From NCBI GenBank assembly GCA_963746155.1, contig CAVVAB010000012.1:248001-312000 (forward strand): a stretch of DNA of 64,000 bases, written 5' to 3'. The notes below the pieces were generated by a model. The model was not told the origin of the DNA and ran no database searches. It was given only the letters and a program-made list of their open reading frames with translations. Position numbers and translations under genes: made by a program. This DNA is from AC-32 sp963746155. GTDB taxonomy: Bacteria > Actinomycetota > Thermoleophilia > Gaiellales > Gaiellaceae. Of the stretch, positions 45,251 to 52,451 are shown in pieces (the stretch's first letter is position 1; each line of letters opens with the position of its first letter).

Positions 45251-45290
45251 CTGGCCAACGTTCGGGGGACATTCCCGAACACTGGCCCAG
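45251..45290. repeat. Repeat R1 (core 45265-45289) with full inverted arm
   Basis: Core GGGGACATTCCCGAACA followed by CTGGCCCA. R1 alone has a long left arm, CTGGCCAACGTTCGGG (45251-45266), mirrored by CCCGAACACTGGCCCAG (45274-45290), making a near-perfect hairpin with a GGACATT loop. First of six copies in the cassette-like array. Confidence 0.9.
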
Positions 45291-45335
45291 GCGAGGGCAG
45301 CCGTTCTCAGCCGCGGAGGTTGTCGCCACGCTTCT

Positions 45336-45341
45336 TACACT
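45336..45341 (+). promoter_or_regulatory. -10 element of the SseB-like gene
   Basis: TACACT, 6 nt before the GTG at 45348, inside the first repeat-bounded interval. Confidence 0.4.
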
Positions 45342-45347
45342 TAGCCC

Positions 45348-45747
45348 GTGAGGAATCCCAGCGCTGTTCTGTGGTTGTCTCGGCTCGCCGTGACTAGACC
45401 ACGAGCAGCGGGGCAAGGCCGACGCGGAACCACTCGATCCGGAGACCTTGCTGCTTGTTCGCCGGTCTGAGGCCGACATTGATCTTCCCGAGGACGAGTG
45501 GGTCGAGCTACAGGACGACCTGGCGATCCAATACCTGATCTCGCCTCTGAAGGATGGACGTAACGCGCTCCTCGCCTTCAGCAGCGAAGACGAGCTGCGG
45601 GAGTGGTTTCCTGAAGGTGGGCCCTATGTGGAGATGCGTGCGGGGGGCCTGCTTCCGACGGCCTTTGAGCACGGTATCGACGTGGTTCTCGTCAGCATGA
45701 GTGCCGACTGCGTCCTTGAGATCGGACGCGAGGAGTTCCTCGGGTGA
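45348..45747 (+). CDS. SseB-like protein, probable one-base frameshift near the N-terminus
   Basis: Body in frame from TTG 45448: LVRRSEADIDLPEDEWVELQ, ALLAFSSEDELREWFPEGGP, YVEMRAGGLLPTAFEHGIDV, VLEIGREEFLG, resembling the SseB N-terminal domain (a small alpha/beta protein common in actinobacteria, role unknown). Upstream, the same frame is open from CTA 45394 but has no start. A GTG at 45348, 6 nt after TACACT, is one base out of frame; deleting one base at ~45391-45394 joins MRNPSAVLWLSRLAV to LDHEQRGKADAEPLDPE. The TGA stop lies inside repeat R2. Confidence 0.65.
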
Positions 45748-45767
45748 CATTCCCCAAAGCTGGCCCA
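45743..45767 (+). repeat. Repeat R2 of the array
   Basis: GGTGACATTCCCCAAAG followed by CTGGCCCA; the most diverged copy (GAACR replaced by CAAAG). Left flank CTCGG is shared with R3 and R5. The TGA supplies the stop codon of the SseB-like gene. It lies at a convergent gene junction. Confidence 0.85.
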
Positions 45768-45783
45768 TGCCGCCGTCCGCGCC

Positions 45784-46236
45784 TTAGAGAGACTTCGTGA
45801 GGTACACGAGCGTGTCGTCGACCTCGAATGGGCGGCCGCGCAAGGTGATCACCCCGGACACGCGCACCGGATCGATCCCTGCGGCGACGTACCCGAGCTT
45901 CGCATACAGACTCCTCGCTGCGACATTCCCGTCCTGACTGACGCTCAGGCTGACGCTCTCCCAGCCTCGCGCCCGCGCTTCCTGCTCAGCTGCATCCGTG
46001 AGCTGAGTTCCGATCCCCTGGCGCCGACGCTCGGGCAGCACGAAGACGTCCTGAATCTCCGGAACGCCCAGGTGTGTACCGACCCAAGCGATGTGCGCGT
46101 GCCCGACAGGCCGCTGATCGTCCCAAGCGACGAGGTAGGTCGAACTCCCTTCAACCTGCTGGTCTAGACGGCTAAGCGGCAAGCATTGGTCGACGTAGGC
46201 GATTTCGTTCGGCTGCAGCGCTGCTATCGACACCAC
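45784..46236 (-). CDS. GNAT-family acetyltransferase
   Basis: 150 residues: VGHAHIAWVGTHLGVPEIQDVFV, PERRRQGIGTQLTDAAEQEA (acetyl-CoA pyrophosphate loop RRRQGIGT), SVSLSVSQDGNVAARSLYAKLGYV. Close in layout to small N-acetyltransferases of environmental gene cassettes. Sole gene of the R2-R3 interval, on the minus strand. Start GTG 46236; GACACT lies 7 nt upstream, so it has its own promoter. Confidence 0.85.
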   Translation of the reverse strand: MVSIAALQPNEIAYVDQCLPLSRLDQQVEGSSTYLVAWDDQRPVGHAHIAWVGTHLGVPEIQDVFVLPERRRQGIGTQLTDAAEQEARARGWESVSLSVSQDGNVAARSLYAKLGYVAAGIDPVRVSGVITLRGRPFEVDDTLVYLTKSL

Positions 46237-46279
46237 ATCGGCGAGTGTCGCAGGGGCGGCCTCCCGTCAAAGCCGCTCG

Positions 46280-46304
46280 GGTGACATTCCCGAACGCTGG
46301 CCCA
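46280..46304 (+). repeat. Repeat R3 of the array
   Basis: GGTGACATTCCCGAACG followed by CTGGCCCA; left flank GCTCG. It lies between the divergent GNAT and cupin genes. Confidence 0.9.
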
Positions 46305-46331
46305 AGCGATTGCGGCGGCGTAAACGCGGAG

Positions 46332-46893
46332 ATGGCATGCTCGGCGCGAGTGGTCGTTCAGGCGCAGCTTGTCGAGACGGAACGCGGCCTTGCCCCGGAG
46401 GGCGATGGTTGGTTCGTTCTCAACGCACGTCAGGCGCAGTGGTGGAAGCGGAGTGGTCTTGGCACGCAGTGCGATTTCGAGGGCGAGCCTCGGTTACCAG
46501 CAGCTCGGGATCAACCTCACTCTTCTCGAGCCTGGCGAGCCGATGACGATGTACCACTGGGAAGCTGCTCAAGAAGACTTCCTCATGCTCTCGGGTGAAG
46601 CGCTTCTCGTCATCGAGGGAGAAGAGCGGACGATCCGGCAGTGGGACTTCGTCCACTGCCCTCCAGGTACGAACCACGCGATCATCGGCGCAGGCACTGC
46701 TCCCTGTCTTGTGCTTGCGGTCGGCGCGCGCGACCGCCCAAGAGGGCAAGAGTGGGGCGCGTACACCGTGGACGAGACGGCGCTGCGCCACGGCGCAGGC
46801 GTCCAACGCGAGACGACCGAGGGAAGCGAGGCGTACGCGCGATTCCCGCCGTACAAGCTGACCCGCTACCGCGACGGCTGGCTTCCCGACTAG
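46332..46893 (+). CDS. Cupin-domain protein, one-base frameshift
   Basis: N-terminal part (LVETERGLAPEGDGWFVLNA, CDFEGEPR) is in the frame of ATG 46332 (GTG 46350 possible). After 46495-46497 the frame moves by +1 to YQQLGINLTLLEPGEPMTMY, HWEAAQEDFLMLSGEALLVI, WDFVHCPPGTNHAIIGAG and ends at 46893. One extra T in CGGTTACC explains it. Cupin barrel with metal-binding candidates His in YHWEAAQED and HCPPGTNH. Paralogue of the cupin at 48425. Only gene of the R3-R4 interval. Confidence 0.78.
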
Positions 46894-46914
46894 CCCGAGC
46901 CGCCCGCCCACGTC

Positions 46915-46939
46915 AGGGACATTCCCGAACACTGGCCCA
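46915..46939 (+). repeat. Repeat R4 of the array
   Basis: AGGGACATTCCCGAACA followed by CTGGCCCA. The right flank GTCGAGGGCAG matches the R1 flank GGCGAGGGCAG, so the shared unit extends at least 11 bp further in these two copies. Convergent gene junction. Confidence 0.9.
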
Positions 46940-46956
46940 GTCGAGGGCAGTTGGGG

Positions 46957-47445
46957 TCATGCATCGAGTCGGAGCACGACCTCGTCCGTTTCCTCGCCGC
47001 GCCCATGAGCGAACTCGCGCCCCTCGCCCACGATTAGGAAACCGCACTTCGTCAACACACGAATCGACGCGGCGTTGTCGCTCGCGGCGTGAGCGTAAAG
47101 AGGACGGGTTGCCTCCAACTGCAAGAACTCTTGTAGGGCACGCGTGGCAATGCCGCGGCCCCAATCTTCACGGCCGATCCAGTAGGTGACCTCTCGGTGA
47201 CCCTCCAGATCGAAGCTCGCAATGTGGCCCACGACTCGATCGTCGATCTCGATGACCCTGTTCGTCGTAGAGCCGTCGCTCCTCAACCGCGCCCACCGAC
47301 GCTCGAACTTCGTTCGATCATCGGCCTCTGGCGAAGTGAACGCGGCCATCCGTATGGCGTCGGGATCCCTCGAGTGCTCGAAGAGCACGCCGAGATCACG
47401 ATCTTCGACCTCGCGAAGGACAAGCTGTCCCGAGCCCTCCCGCAC
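46957..47445 (-). CDS. GNAT-family acetyltransferase (RimJ/RimL-like)
   Basis: 162 residues: LVLREVEDRDLGVLFEHSRD, RVVGHIASFDLEGHREVTYW, IGREDWGRGIATRALQEFL (acetyl-CoA loop), HAASDNAASIRVLTKCGFLIV. It belongs to the RimJ/RimL-type branch, distinct from the GNAT two intervals away. Start GTG 47445 with TAGCGT (47459-47454) 8 nt upstream; the ATG at 47499 inside repeat R5 is in frame but not needed. Sole gene of the R4-R5 interval. Confidence 0.85.
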   Translation of the reverse strand: MREGSGQLVLREVEDRDLGVLFEHSRDPDAIRMAAFTSPEADDRTKFERRWARLRSDGSTTNRVIEIDDRVVGHIASFDLEGHREVTYWIGREDWGRGIATRALQEFLQLEATRPLYAHAASDNAASIRVLTKCGFLIVGEGREFAHGRGEETDEVVLRLDA

Positions 47446-47453
47446 GGCCGTTA

Positions 47454-47459
47454 ACGCTA
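47454..47459 (-). promoter_or_regulatory. -10 element of the R4-R5 GNAT gene
   Basis: TAGCGT on the minus strand, 8 nt before the GTG at 47445. Confidence 0.4.
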
Positions 47460-47491
47460 ACAGCGGTTTGAGCGTAACTGCCGCAAACTCG

Positions 47492-47516
47492 GGTGACATT
47501 CCCGAACACTGGCCCA
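47492..47516 (+). repeat. Repeat R5 of the array
   Basis: GGTGACATTCCCGAACA followed by CTGGCCCA; left flank ACTCG. It lies between divergent GNAT and GFA genes. Read on the minus strand it contains GGGAATGTCACCC, an ATG open into the GNAT gene. Confidence 0.9.
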
Positions 47517-47528
47517 CCGAGTGTTGCG

Positions 47529-47534
47529 TAGCAT
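47529..47534 (+). promoter_or_regulatory. -10 element of the GFA gene
   Basis: TAGCAT, 8 nt before the GTG at 47543. Confidence 0.45.
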
Positions 47535-47542
47535 CTGCGCGC

Positions 47543-47944
47543 GTGGAGGTAGGAGTACGCACGGGCGGATGTCTCTGCGGAGCGGTCCGCTACAGCGTTC
47601 GCGGTGACCCTGTGCATGTCCGTCGTTGCCACTGCGCGAATTGCAGAAAGGAGTCTGGCAGCGCGTTCACTGTGTATGCGCACTGGCCCGTCGAGGCGTT
47701 TGAGATAAGCGGCGAGATCTCGAGCTATGACGGTCGCGGCTTCTGCCCCCGCTGTGGGTCTCGGCTCCTTGACACAACTGACCCCGGCGACACGCTCATC
47801 GAGATTCGGATCGGAAGTCTGGATGAGGCGCCCTTCGAGCTAAAGCCCGAAGACGAGATCTGGGTGAAGCGGCGCGAGAGCTGGATACCGCCGGTCGAGG
47901 GCGCAGCGCAGCACGACGAGCGAGCGCAGCACGACGAGAGCTAG
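47543..47944 (+). CDS. GFA-domain (glutathione-dependent formaldehyde-activating-like) protein
   Basis: 133 residues with the GFA/CENP-V zinc pattern: GGCLCGAVRY, CHCANCRKESGSAF and FCPRCGSRLLD. Such proteins bind zinc; most members are of unknown substrate. The C-terminus holds a short tandem duplication (AQHDE repeated). GTG 47543 is 8 nt after TAGCAT. Sole gene of the R5-R6 interval. Confidence 0.88.
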   Translation: MEVGVRTGGCLCGAVRYSVRGDPVHVRRCHCANCRKESGSAFTVYAHWPVEAFEISGEISSYDGRGFCPRCGSRLLDTTDPGDTLIEIRIGSLDEAPFELKPEDEIWVKRRESWIPPVEGAAQHDERAQHDES

Positions 47945-47990
47945 CAGCCCACTTGCTCGGCGCCGCAGTGCCGTGGCGGCATCAATCTGA

Positions 47991-48015
47991 GGGGACATTC
48001 CCGAACGCTGGCCCA
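47991..48015 (+). repeat. Repeat R6 of the array
   Basis: GGGGACATTCCCGAACG followed by CTGGCCCA. Last recognisable copy; it sits at the convergent junction between the GFA gene and a membrane protein gene. Confidence 0.9.
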
Positions 48016-48024
48016 CGCGACGGG

Positions 48025-48405
48025 CTATGCGCCGGTTGCCGGCCGGCGGTGTCGGCGCACGGGCCTCCGCCACGCTCGAATCACGAAGAGAAGCAGAAGG
48101 ATCGCCGCGGCCACCGCACCCGTTGACTCGGCAAAGGCGACGCCGTCGAGTGACGTCGGGTTGTCGCGGGGGTTGAGCGGCACAGTCGCGGGGAAGTAAG
48201 AGCGAGCCTCTTGGGCTGTCATCGTGTCCGTTATCACGGCTCCGATGCTGTCGACACGCGACGTTGCGAAGTGAACCGGGTAGCCATGGCGCGTGTGCTC
48301 TGCCTCAGCCGGTGAGTGCACCGTCGCTGGGATCAGCAAGCTCGCGAGCACGAGCAGTGGCGCGGCGATGATGAGCACGAGGTACGGCGCGGCGCGTTTG
48401 AGCAT
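48025..48405 (-). CDS. Two-helix membrane protein, unknown function
   Basis: 126 residues: transmembrane helix near the N-terminus (LVLIIAAPLLVLASLLIP) and another near the C-terminus (GAVAAAILLLLFVIRAW) flank an external loop (HFATSRVDSIGAVITDTM). Basic C-terminus. It starts 20 bp after the cupin gene and is probably in its operon. No family recognised. Confidence 0.65.
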   Translation of the reverse strand: MLKRAAPYLVLIIAAPLLVLASLLIPATVHSPAEAEHTRHGYPVHFATSRVDSIGAVITDTMTAQEARSYFPATVPLNPRDNPTSLDGVAFAESTGAVAAAILLLLFVIRAWRRPVRRHRRPATGA

Positions 48406-48424
48406 GCTCGGGAAGCAGGACCCG

Positions 48425-48982
48425 TCAGGGCCCCGGCTTCGCGTCGGCGTCGAGCGGCCACGGCAGGCGCACCGGCTGGTGCTCGCCCGGCCAGTCGGCG
48501 TAGGCCTCGTCCGGTTCGCCGGTCTCCTTCGCGACGGACGCGCCGTACTTCGCCGCGACCTCGCTCACCGGGTAGCGAATCGGCTCGTCGGGCCGCGAGC
48601 CGATCATCAGAACCGCGCACGGCCCATCCCCGGCCCCGACGAGTATGTGGCGGGTGCCGGCCGGGCAGTGGAAGTAGTCCCACTGCCGTAGCGGCCGCTC
48701 CTCTTCTTCGACGATCAGCGTGCACTCGCCCGACAACACGAGGAAGCCTTCCTGCGCGCCTTCCGAGTGGTAGAGCCCGTTTGGGTCGCCCGGCCAGAGG
48801 ACGTGGACGTTGACGCCCACGTCGCCGAACGGGTGCTCTCGCGGCTCGAGCGGATACGCCGCGCCGCCCTTCTCCTCGTTCCGCACCGCGAGCGCGTCGC
48901 CGAGGTTGAGGACGAACCAGCCGTCCGACGTGACGTAGCGGCCGTACGGGGTCTCCTCCGAGCTTGCTTCCTCCACGGGCAT
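48425..48982 (-). CDS. Cupin-domain protein
   Basis: 185 residues: TSDGWFVLNLGDALAVRNEE, VNVHVLWPGDPNGLYHSEGA, QEGFLVLSGECTLIVEEEER, WDYFHCPAGTRHILVGAG. Cupin motif residues His/Glu in YHSEGAQEG and His in HCPAGTRH likely bind a metal. Intact paralogue of the frameshifted cupin at 46332. ATG 48982 with GAGGAGG upstream. Confidence 0.87.
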   Translation of the reverse strand: MPVEEASSEETPYGRYVTSDGWFVLNLGDALAVRNEEKGGAAYPLEPREHPFGDVGVNVHVLWPGDPNGLYHSEGAQEGFLVLSGECTLIVEEEERPLRQWDYFHCPAGTRHILVGAGDGPCAVLMIGSRPDEPIRYPVSEVAAKYGASVAKETGEPDEAYADWPGEHQPVRLPWPLDADAKPGP

Positions 48983-49008
48983 GTGTCCTCCTCGGTGTCG
49001 GTCAGGCC

Positions 49009-49668
49009 TCAGACGAGCGCGCGCTCGAGCGCCTGCCGGTCAGTCGGCGCACCGTGCGTCGGCAGGACGACCTCGACCGGGAGTGCGAGCAGCGGGCGCA
49101 AGCCGCCCGCGACCTGGTCGCGCGTCACGGCCTCTCGTAGCCACTCGTTGATCTGCAGTCCCTGTCCGAAGTCGACAAGCGTGTCGCCGGAGATCACGGC
49201 TCCGACGCTCTCGATCCAGAGGACGAGATCGTTGTGCTCCCTACCGGGGAACGCCTCGACTCCGATCGGAAGCCGATCGCCTGCCGAGTAGAGGTGCGCC
49301 TCGCCGCCGCCCTCGGCTAGCAGCCAGGCGATGTCGGGGCTGCCGCCGGCAGTCTGCTCGGCAGTCGCGCCGAACTTCCGCATGAGGTCTTCTTGCGTGT
49401 CCGGCGGGGGCGAGAAGACGGGTGCTCCGAACCGCTCTACGAGGCTCCGCGTGTCGCGCTCGTGCCACGGGGTGGTGAGCACGACCACTGGCTCTCGGCC
49501 GGCTGCGAGCTCGGCGATCTCGCCCGGCACGGCCAGCGGGTCGAAGAGCAGCAGGTGCTCGCCGTCATCGATCGCGTAGGACGACACCTCCGGGAGCCAT
49601 GCACTCGTCGGCGTCCAGTCCGGATGCCGTGCCTGCCAGTGCCAGAGGCCGGTCTGCAGTTCGCGCAC
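49009..49668 (-). CDS. Metallo-beta-lactamase-fold protein
   Basis: 219 residues: LPEVSSYAIDDGEHLLLFDP, VVLTTPWHERDTRSL (HxxxD of the metal motif, with the first His replaced: TTPWHERD rather than THxHxDH), HNDLVLWIESVGAVISGDTL (Asp ligand) and VVLPTHGAPTD (final His). Metal motif incomplete compared with classic MBLs, so it is a divergent hydrolase. GTG 49668; TAGCAT 7 nt upstream on the minus strand. Confidence 0.8.
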   Translation of the reverse strand: MRELQTGLWHWQARHPDWTPTSAWLPEVSSYAIDDGEHLLLFDPLAVPGEIAELAAGREPVVVLTTPWHERDTRSLVERFGAPVFSPPPDTQEDLMRKFGATAEQTAGGSPDIAWLLAEGGGEAHLYSAGDRLPIGVEAFPGREHNDLVLWIESVGAVISGDTLVDFGQGLQINEWLREAVTRDQVAGGLRPLLALPVEVVLPTHGAPTDRQALERALV

Positions 49669-49675
49669 GGCACAG

Positions 49676-49681
49676 ATGCTA
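49676..49681 (-). promoter_or_regulatory. -10 element of the MBL-fold gene
   Basis: TAGCAT, 7 nt before the GTG at 49668. Confidence 0.45.
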
Positions 49682-49759
49682 GTGATCACCGATCTGCAGG
49701 CTCGGCCCGGCGGTTCCGTCTTACACTCGCATCGTGCCCTGGTCCGAAGCGGAGGTGCG

Positions 49760-50179
49760 ATGACTGACGATCGCGACGACCTGCGTGAGTTCGCCCGCAG
49801 GTACACGGACGCCTGGTGCAGCCAGGATCCCGAGCGCGTCGCCGCCCACTACGCCCCGGAAGGCTCGCTCGCGATCAACGACGGAGCCCCTGCGGTCGGG
49901 CGAGCCGCGATCGCCGACGCGGCCCGATCGTTCATGGTGGCGTTTCCCGACCTGCGCGTGGAGATGGACGAGCTCCGCCTTGCGGGCGCGACTCCCGAGT
50001 ATCACTGGACGCTCTTCGGGACGAACACGGGCCCGGGCGGGACGGGGCGAGGAGTGAGGATCAGCGGATTCGAAGAATGGACGATCGGCGACGACGGCCT
50101 GATCGCATCATCGCTCGGCCACTACGACCAGGCCGACTGGGACCGCCAGATCCAAGCGGACGCAGAACAGCCGCAGTAG
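49760..50179 (+). CDS. SnoaL-like / NTF2-fold protein
   Basis: 139 residues: FARRYTDAWCSQDPERVAAH, YAPEGSLAINDGAPAVGRAA, FPDLRVEMDELRLAGATPEY and ISGFEEWTIGDDGLIASSLG. SnoaL-type ester cyclase/NTF2-like barrel, catalytic residue not identifiable. ATG 49760 with GGAGG 5 nt upstream. Confidence 0.87.
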   Translation: MTDDRDDLREFARRYTDAWCSQDPERVAAHYAPEGSLAINDGAPAVGRAAIADAARSFMVAFPDLRVEMDELRLAGATPEYHWTLFGTNTGPGGTGRGVRISGFEEWTIGDDGLIASSLGHYDQADWDRQIQADAEQPQ

Positions 50180-50252
50180 CGAAACCGAAGGCAGTTGACG
50201 CCTCTCGCGTCGAGGCGCACAATCGTTGTCCGTCGAGCCGAGGAGGGCGTCC

Positions 50253-50855
50253 ATGTCCTGGAACCTGAAGGGGAGCTACGTCGAGACGTGCTCGTGTGAG
50301 CTGATGTGCCCCTGCAACATGTCGTTCGACCACGGTGCCACGTACGACTTCTGCCGCGTGACCCTCGTCTTCAGCATTCGCGAGGGTGAGGTCGAGGGAA
50401 CCGACATCGGCGGGCTCAACGTGGCCGCGATCGCGGACACGCCGAAGGTCATGACCGAGGGCAACTGGAAGCTCGGTGTGTTCGTCGACGAGAACGCCAC
50501 CGACGAGCAGGCGGACAAGCTCGTGAAGGTCTTCACAGGCCAGCTCGGGGGCCCGATGGCCGCCCTCGCGCCGCTCGTGGGCGAGGTGCTCGGCGTCGAG
50601 CGGGTGGCGATCGAGGTCGAGGACGACGGACTGCGCCACAGCGTCCGCATCGGCGAGGTGATCGACTTCGAGATCGAGGACATCGTGCCCTTCGGCGTCG
50701 AGAGCGGCCAGCCGGTCAAGTTCGACGGCATGTTCCATCCGGTCGCATCGAACCTCACGATGGCGGAGGCGAAGCGCTCGAAGATCAACGCCTTCGGCAT
50801 CGAGTACGAAGGGAAGACGGGCCTCTCCACGTCCGAGTTCTCCTGGGCCGCCTGA
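50253..50855 (+). CDS. DUF1326-family protein with Cys-rich N-terminus
   Basis: 200 residues: MSWNLKGSYVETCSCELMCPCNMS (CxC and CPC pattern), then GGLNVAAIADTPKVMTEGNW, FTGQLGGPMAALAPLVGEVL and SEFSWAA at the end. DUF1326 members occur beside DUF2182 membrane proteins, as here (4 bp downstream); the cysteines suggest metal binding. GAGGAGGGC lies before the ATG at 50253. Confidence 0.88.
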   Translation: MSWNLKGSYVETCSCELMCPCNMSFDHGATYDFCRVTLVFSIREGEVEGTDIGGLNVAAIADTPKVMTEGNWKLGVFVDENATDEQADKLVKVFTGQLGGPMAALAPLVGEVLGVERVAIEVEDDGLRHSVRIGEVIDFEIEDIVPFGVESGQPVKFDGMFHPVASNLTMAEAKRSKINAFGIEYEGKTGLSTSEFSWAA

Positions 50856-50859
50856 GATC

Positions 50860-51684
50860 GTGGTCGCCGCCGCCCAGGAGGCCGTTCCGCGAGGTACGGG
50901 CCTGGCGCCTGCGTTCGCGGCCGCACGCGCGCGACTCGGGCTGGTAGCGCTTCTCTTCGCACTCGCCGCGGTCGGCTGGTGGTGGACGGCCAACGAGATG
51001 CGCGGGATGGACGACGGGCCCTGGACGAGCCTCGGGACGCTCGTGTGGTTCCTCGGCGTCTGGGTCGTGATGATGGCGGCGATGATGTTCCCGTCGGTCG
51101 CGCCGACGGTTGCGCTCTACTCGCAGATGACCCGGGCGCGGTCGCTGGTGCTGCCGCTCCTGTTTGCGGCGGGCTACCTCGTGACGTGGGCCGCCGCCGG
51201 CGTGCTGGCGTTCTCGATCGCGATCGGGGGCAGCCGGGCCGCGGGTGACGTGCTGTCGTGGGACCGCGCGGGCCGTTGGGTCGCGGGAGTCGTGCTCATC
51301 GTCGCCGCCGTCTACGAGCTGACTCCGCTCAAGGATGCCTGCCTCGGCAAGTGCCGCAGCCCGCTCGGCTTTCTACTCGGCGCCTGGCGCGAAGGCCGGC
51401 GGGGCGCGATGGAGATGGGCGCCAAGCACGGCGCCTGGTGCGTCGGCTGCTGCTGGGCGCTGATGGCCTCGCTCTTTGCACTTGGCGTGATGAGCATCGT
51501 CTGGATGGCGTTCGTCGCCGGGCTGATCGCGATCGAGAAGACCGTTCCGTGGCGCACGGTCGCGACCTACGGGACGGCTGCGATCCTCCTCGGCCTCGGC
51601 ATCCTCCTCCTGGTCGCGCCTGACGTGATCCCGGCCCTCACGATCCCCGGGCACTCCATGCCCAAGATGGGGTCGATGGGCTAG
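50860..51684 (+). CDS. DUF2182 predicted metal-binding integral membrane protein
   Basis: 274 residues, about seven transmembrane helices. Signature VMMAAMMFPSVAPTVALYSQM, YELTPLKDACLGKCRSPLGF, MEMGAKHGAWCVGCCWALMA, and a C-terminal GHSMPKMGSMG. Met/Cys/His content in the membrane hints at copper or another soft metal. Coupled to DUF1326 (GTG 50860). Confidence 0.88.
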   Translation: MVAAAQEAVPRGTGLAPAFAAARARLGLVALLFALAAVGWWWTANEMRGMDDGPWTSLGTLVWFLGVWVVMMAAMMFPSVAPTVALYSQMTRARSLVLPLLFAAGYLVTWAAAGVLAFSIAIGGSRAAGDVLSWDRAGRWVAGVVLIVAAVYELTPLKDACLGKCRSPLGFLLGAWREGRRGAMEMGAKHGAWCVGCCWALMASLFALGVMSIVWMAFVAGLIAIEKTVPWRTVATYGTAAILLGLGILLLVAPDVIPALTIPGHSMPKMGSMG

Positions 51685-52451
51685 CCGCGCAGCCGCGTCC
51701 AGCAGACGTGCGTTTCCCACGGGCGGACGTATTCGTCCGTCTCCAGGAGCGATCGGATCTCGTCGAGCAGGGGCAGACGCTCGTCGTCGGGGAGGTCGCC
51801 GACCCAGCCCATCGACGCGAGGAAGGAGACGAACGCATCGCGGTCGAGGGTCTGCGGGTTCGGCACCCGGACCTCCTGGAGCTCCTCGAACGGCGACCCC
51901 GCGAACGCGGCGCGCCACTCGCCGCGGGCGTAGCGGTCCGCGTTCAGGTCGCCGGGATCGTGTGGCAGGTCACGCGGCGCGCGCTCCTCGACAAGCCGGT
52001 CGAGGGCGGCGGTCGACGGCTCGGTCGGCCCGGCGGGGAGGTTCCACATCAGGACGAGCGCGCCACCGGGCCGCAGGACCCGTGCGATCTCCGCGAGGGC
52101 GCGCTCCCAGTCGAACCAGTGGAACGCCTCGGCCGCGAAGACCGCGTCGACCGAATCGTCGGCGAGCGGGATCGCCTCGGCGCTTCCGGCGAGGGCCTCT
52201 CGGCAACGCGTCGCCAGGATGGCGCGCATCGCGTCTGCCGGCTCGACGGCGATCACGCGCTCGAATGCCGCTGACAGCAGGCGAGTGAGCTTGCCCGTGC
52301 CCGCGCCGAGGTCGAGCACCGTCGACGTCGAGCGCAGACCTGCGAGCGAGACGGCCTCGACCGGATAGCCCGGCCGGCCGCGCTCGTAGTCCTCGGCCCA
52401 GCGGTCGCCGCTCCCTGCGGGCATGGCGATGTTGGGCTTCCAGGCGGTCAC
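51681..52451 (-). CDS. SAM-dependent methyltransferase
   Basis: 256 residues: motif I VLDLGAGTGKLTRLL, acidic residue in IAVEPADAM, AEAIPLADDSVDAVFAAEAF and ARVLRPGGALVLMWN (class I fold, UbiE/YcgJ-like). Substrate unknown. It overlaps the VOC gene by 4 bp as last gene of a four-gene minus-strand operon. Confidence 0.88.
   Translation of the reverse strand: MTAWKPNIAMPAGSGDRWAEDYERGRPGYPVEAVSLAGLRSTSTVLDLGAGTGKLTRLLSAAFERVIAVEPADAMRAILATRCREALAGSAEAIPLADDSVDAVFAAEAFHWFDWERALAEIARVLRPGGALVLMWNLPAGPTEPSTAALDRLVEERAPRDLPHDPGDLNADRYARGEWRAAFAGSPFEELQEVRVPNPQTLDRDAFVSFLASMGWVGDLPDDERLPLLDEIRSLLETDEYVRPWETHVCWTRLRG

Noticed and set aside
47497..47562. ATG inside repeat R5 or upstream as start of the GNAT gene
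   Set aside because: Homology begins after GTG 47445, which has TAGCGT at 8 nt; the longer reading translates the repeat itself.
45265..48015. CRISPR array
   Set aside because: Repeat spacing is about 480-635 bp with genes in between, repeats are not of CRISPR type and no cas genes are present.
45265..48015. Classical chromosomal integron
   Set aside because: No integrase gene in the window, no GTTRRRY/RYYYAAC core sites, gene orientation alternates against uniform repeats, and genes have their own promoters. Kept only as an analogy.
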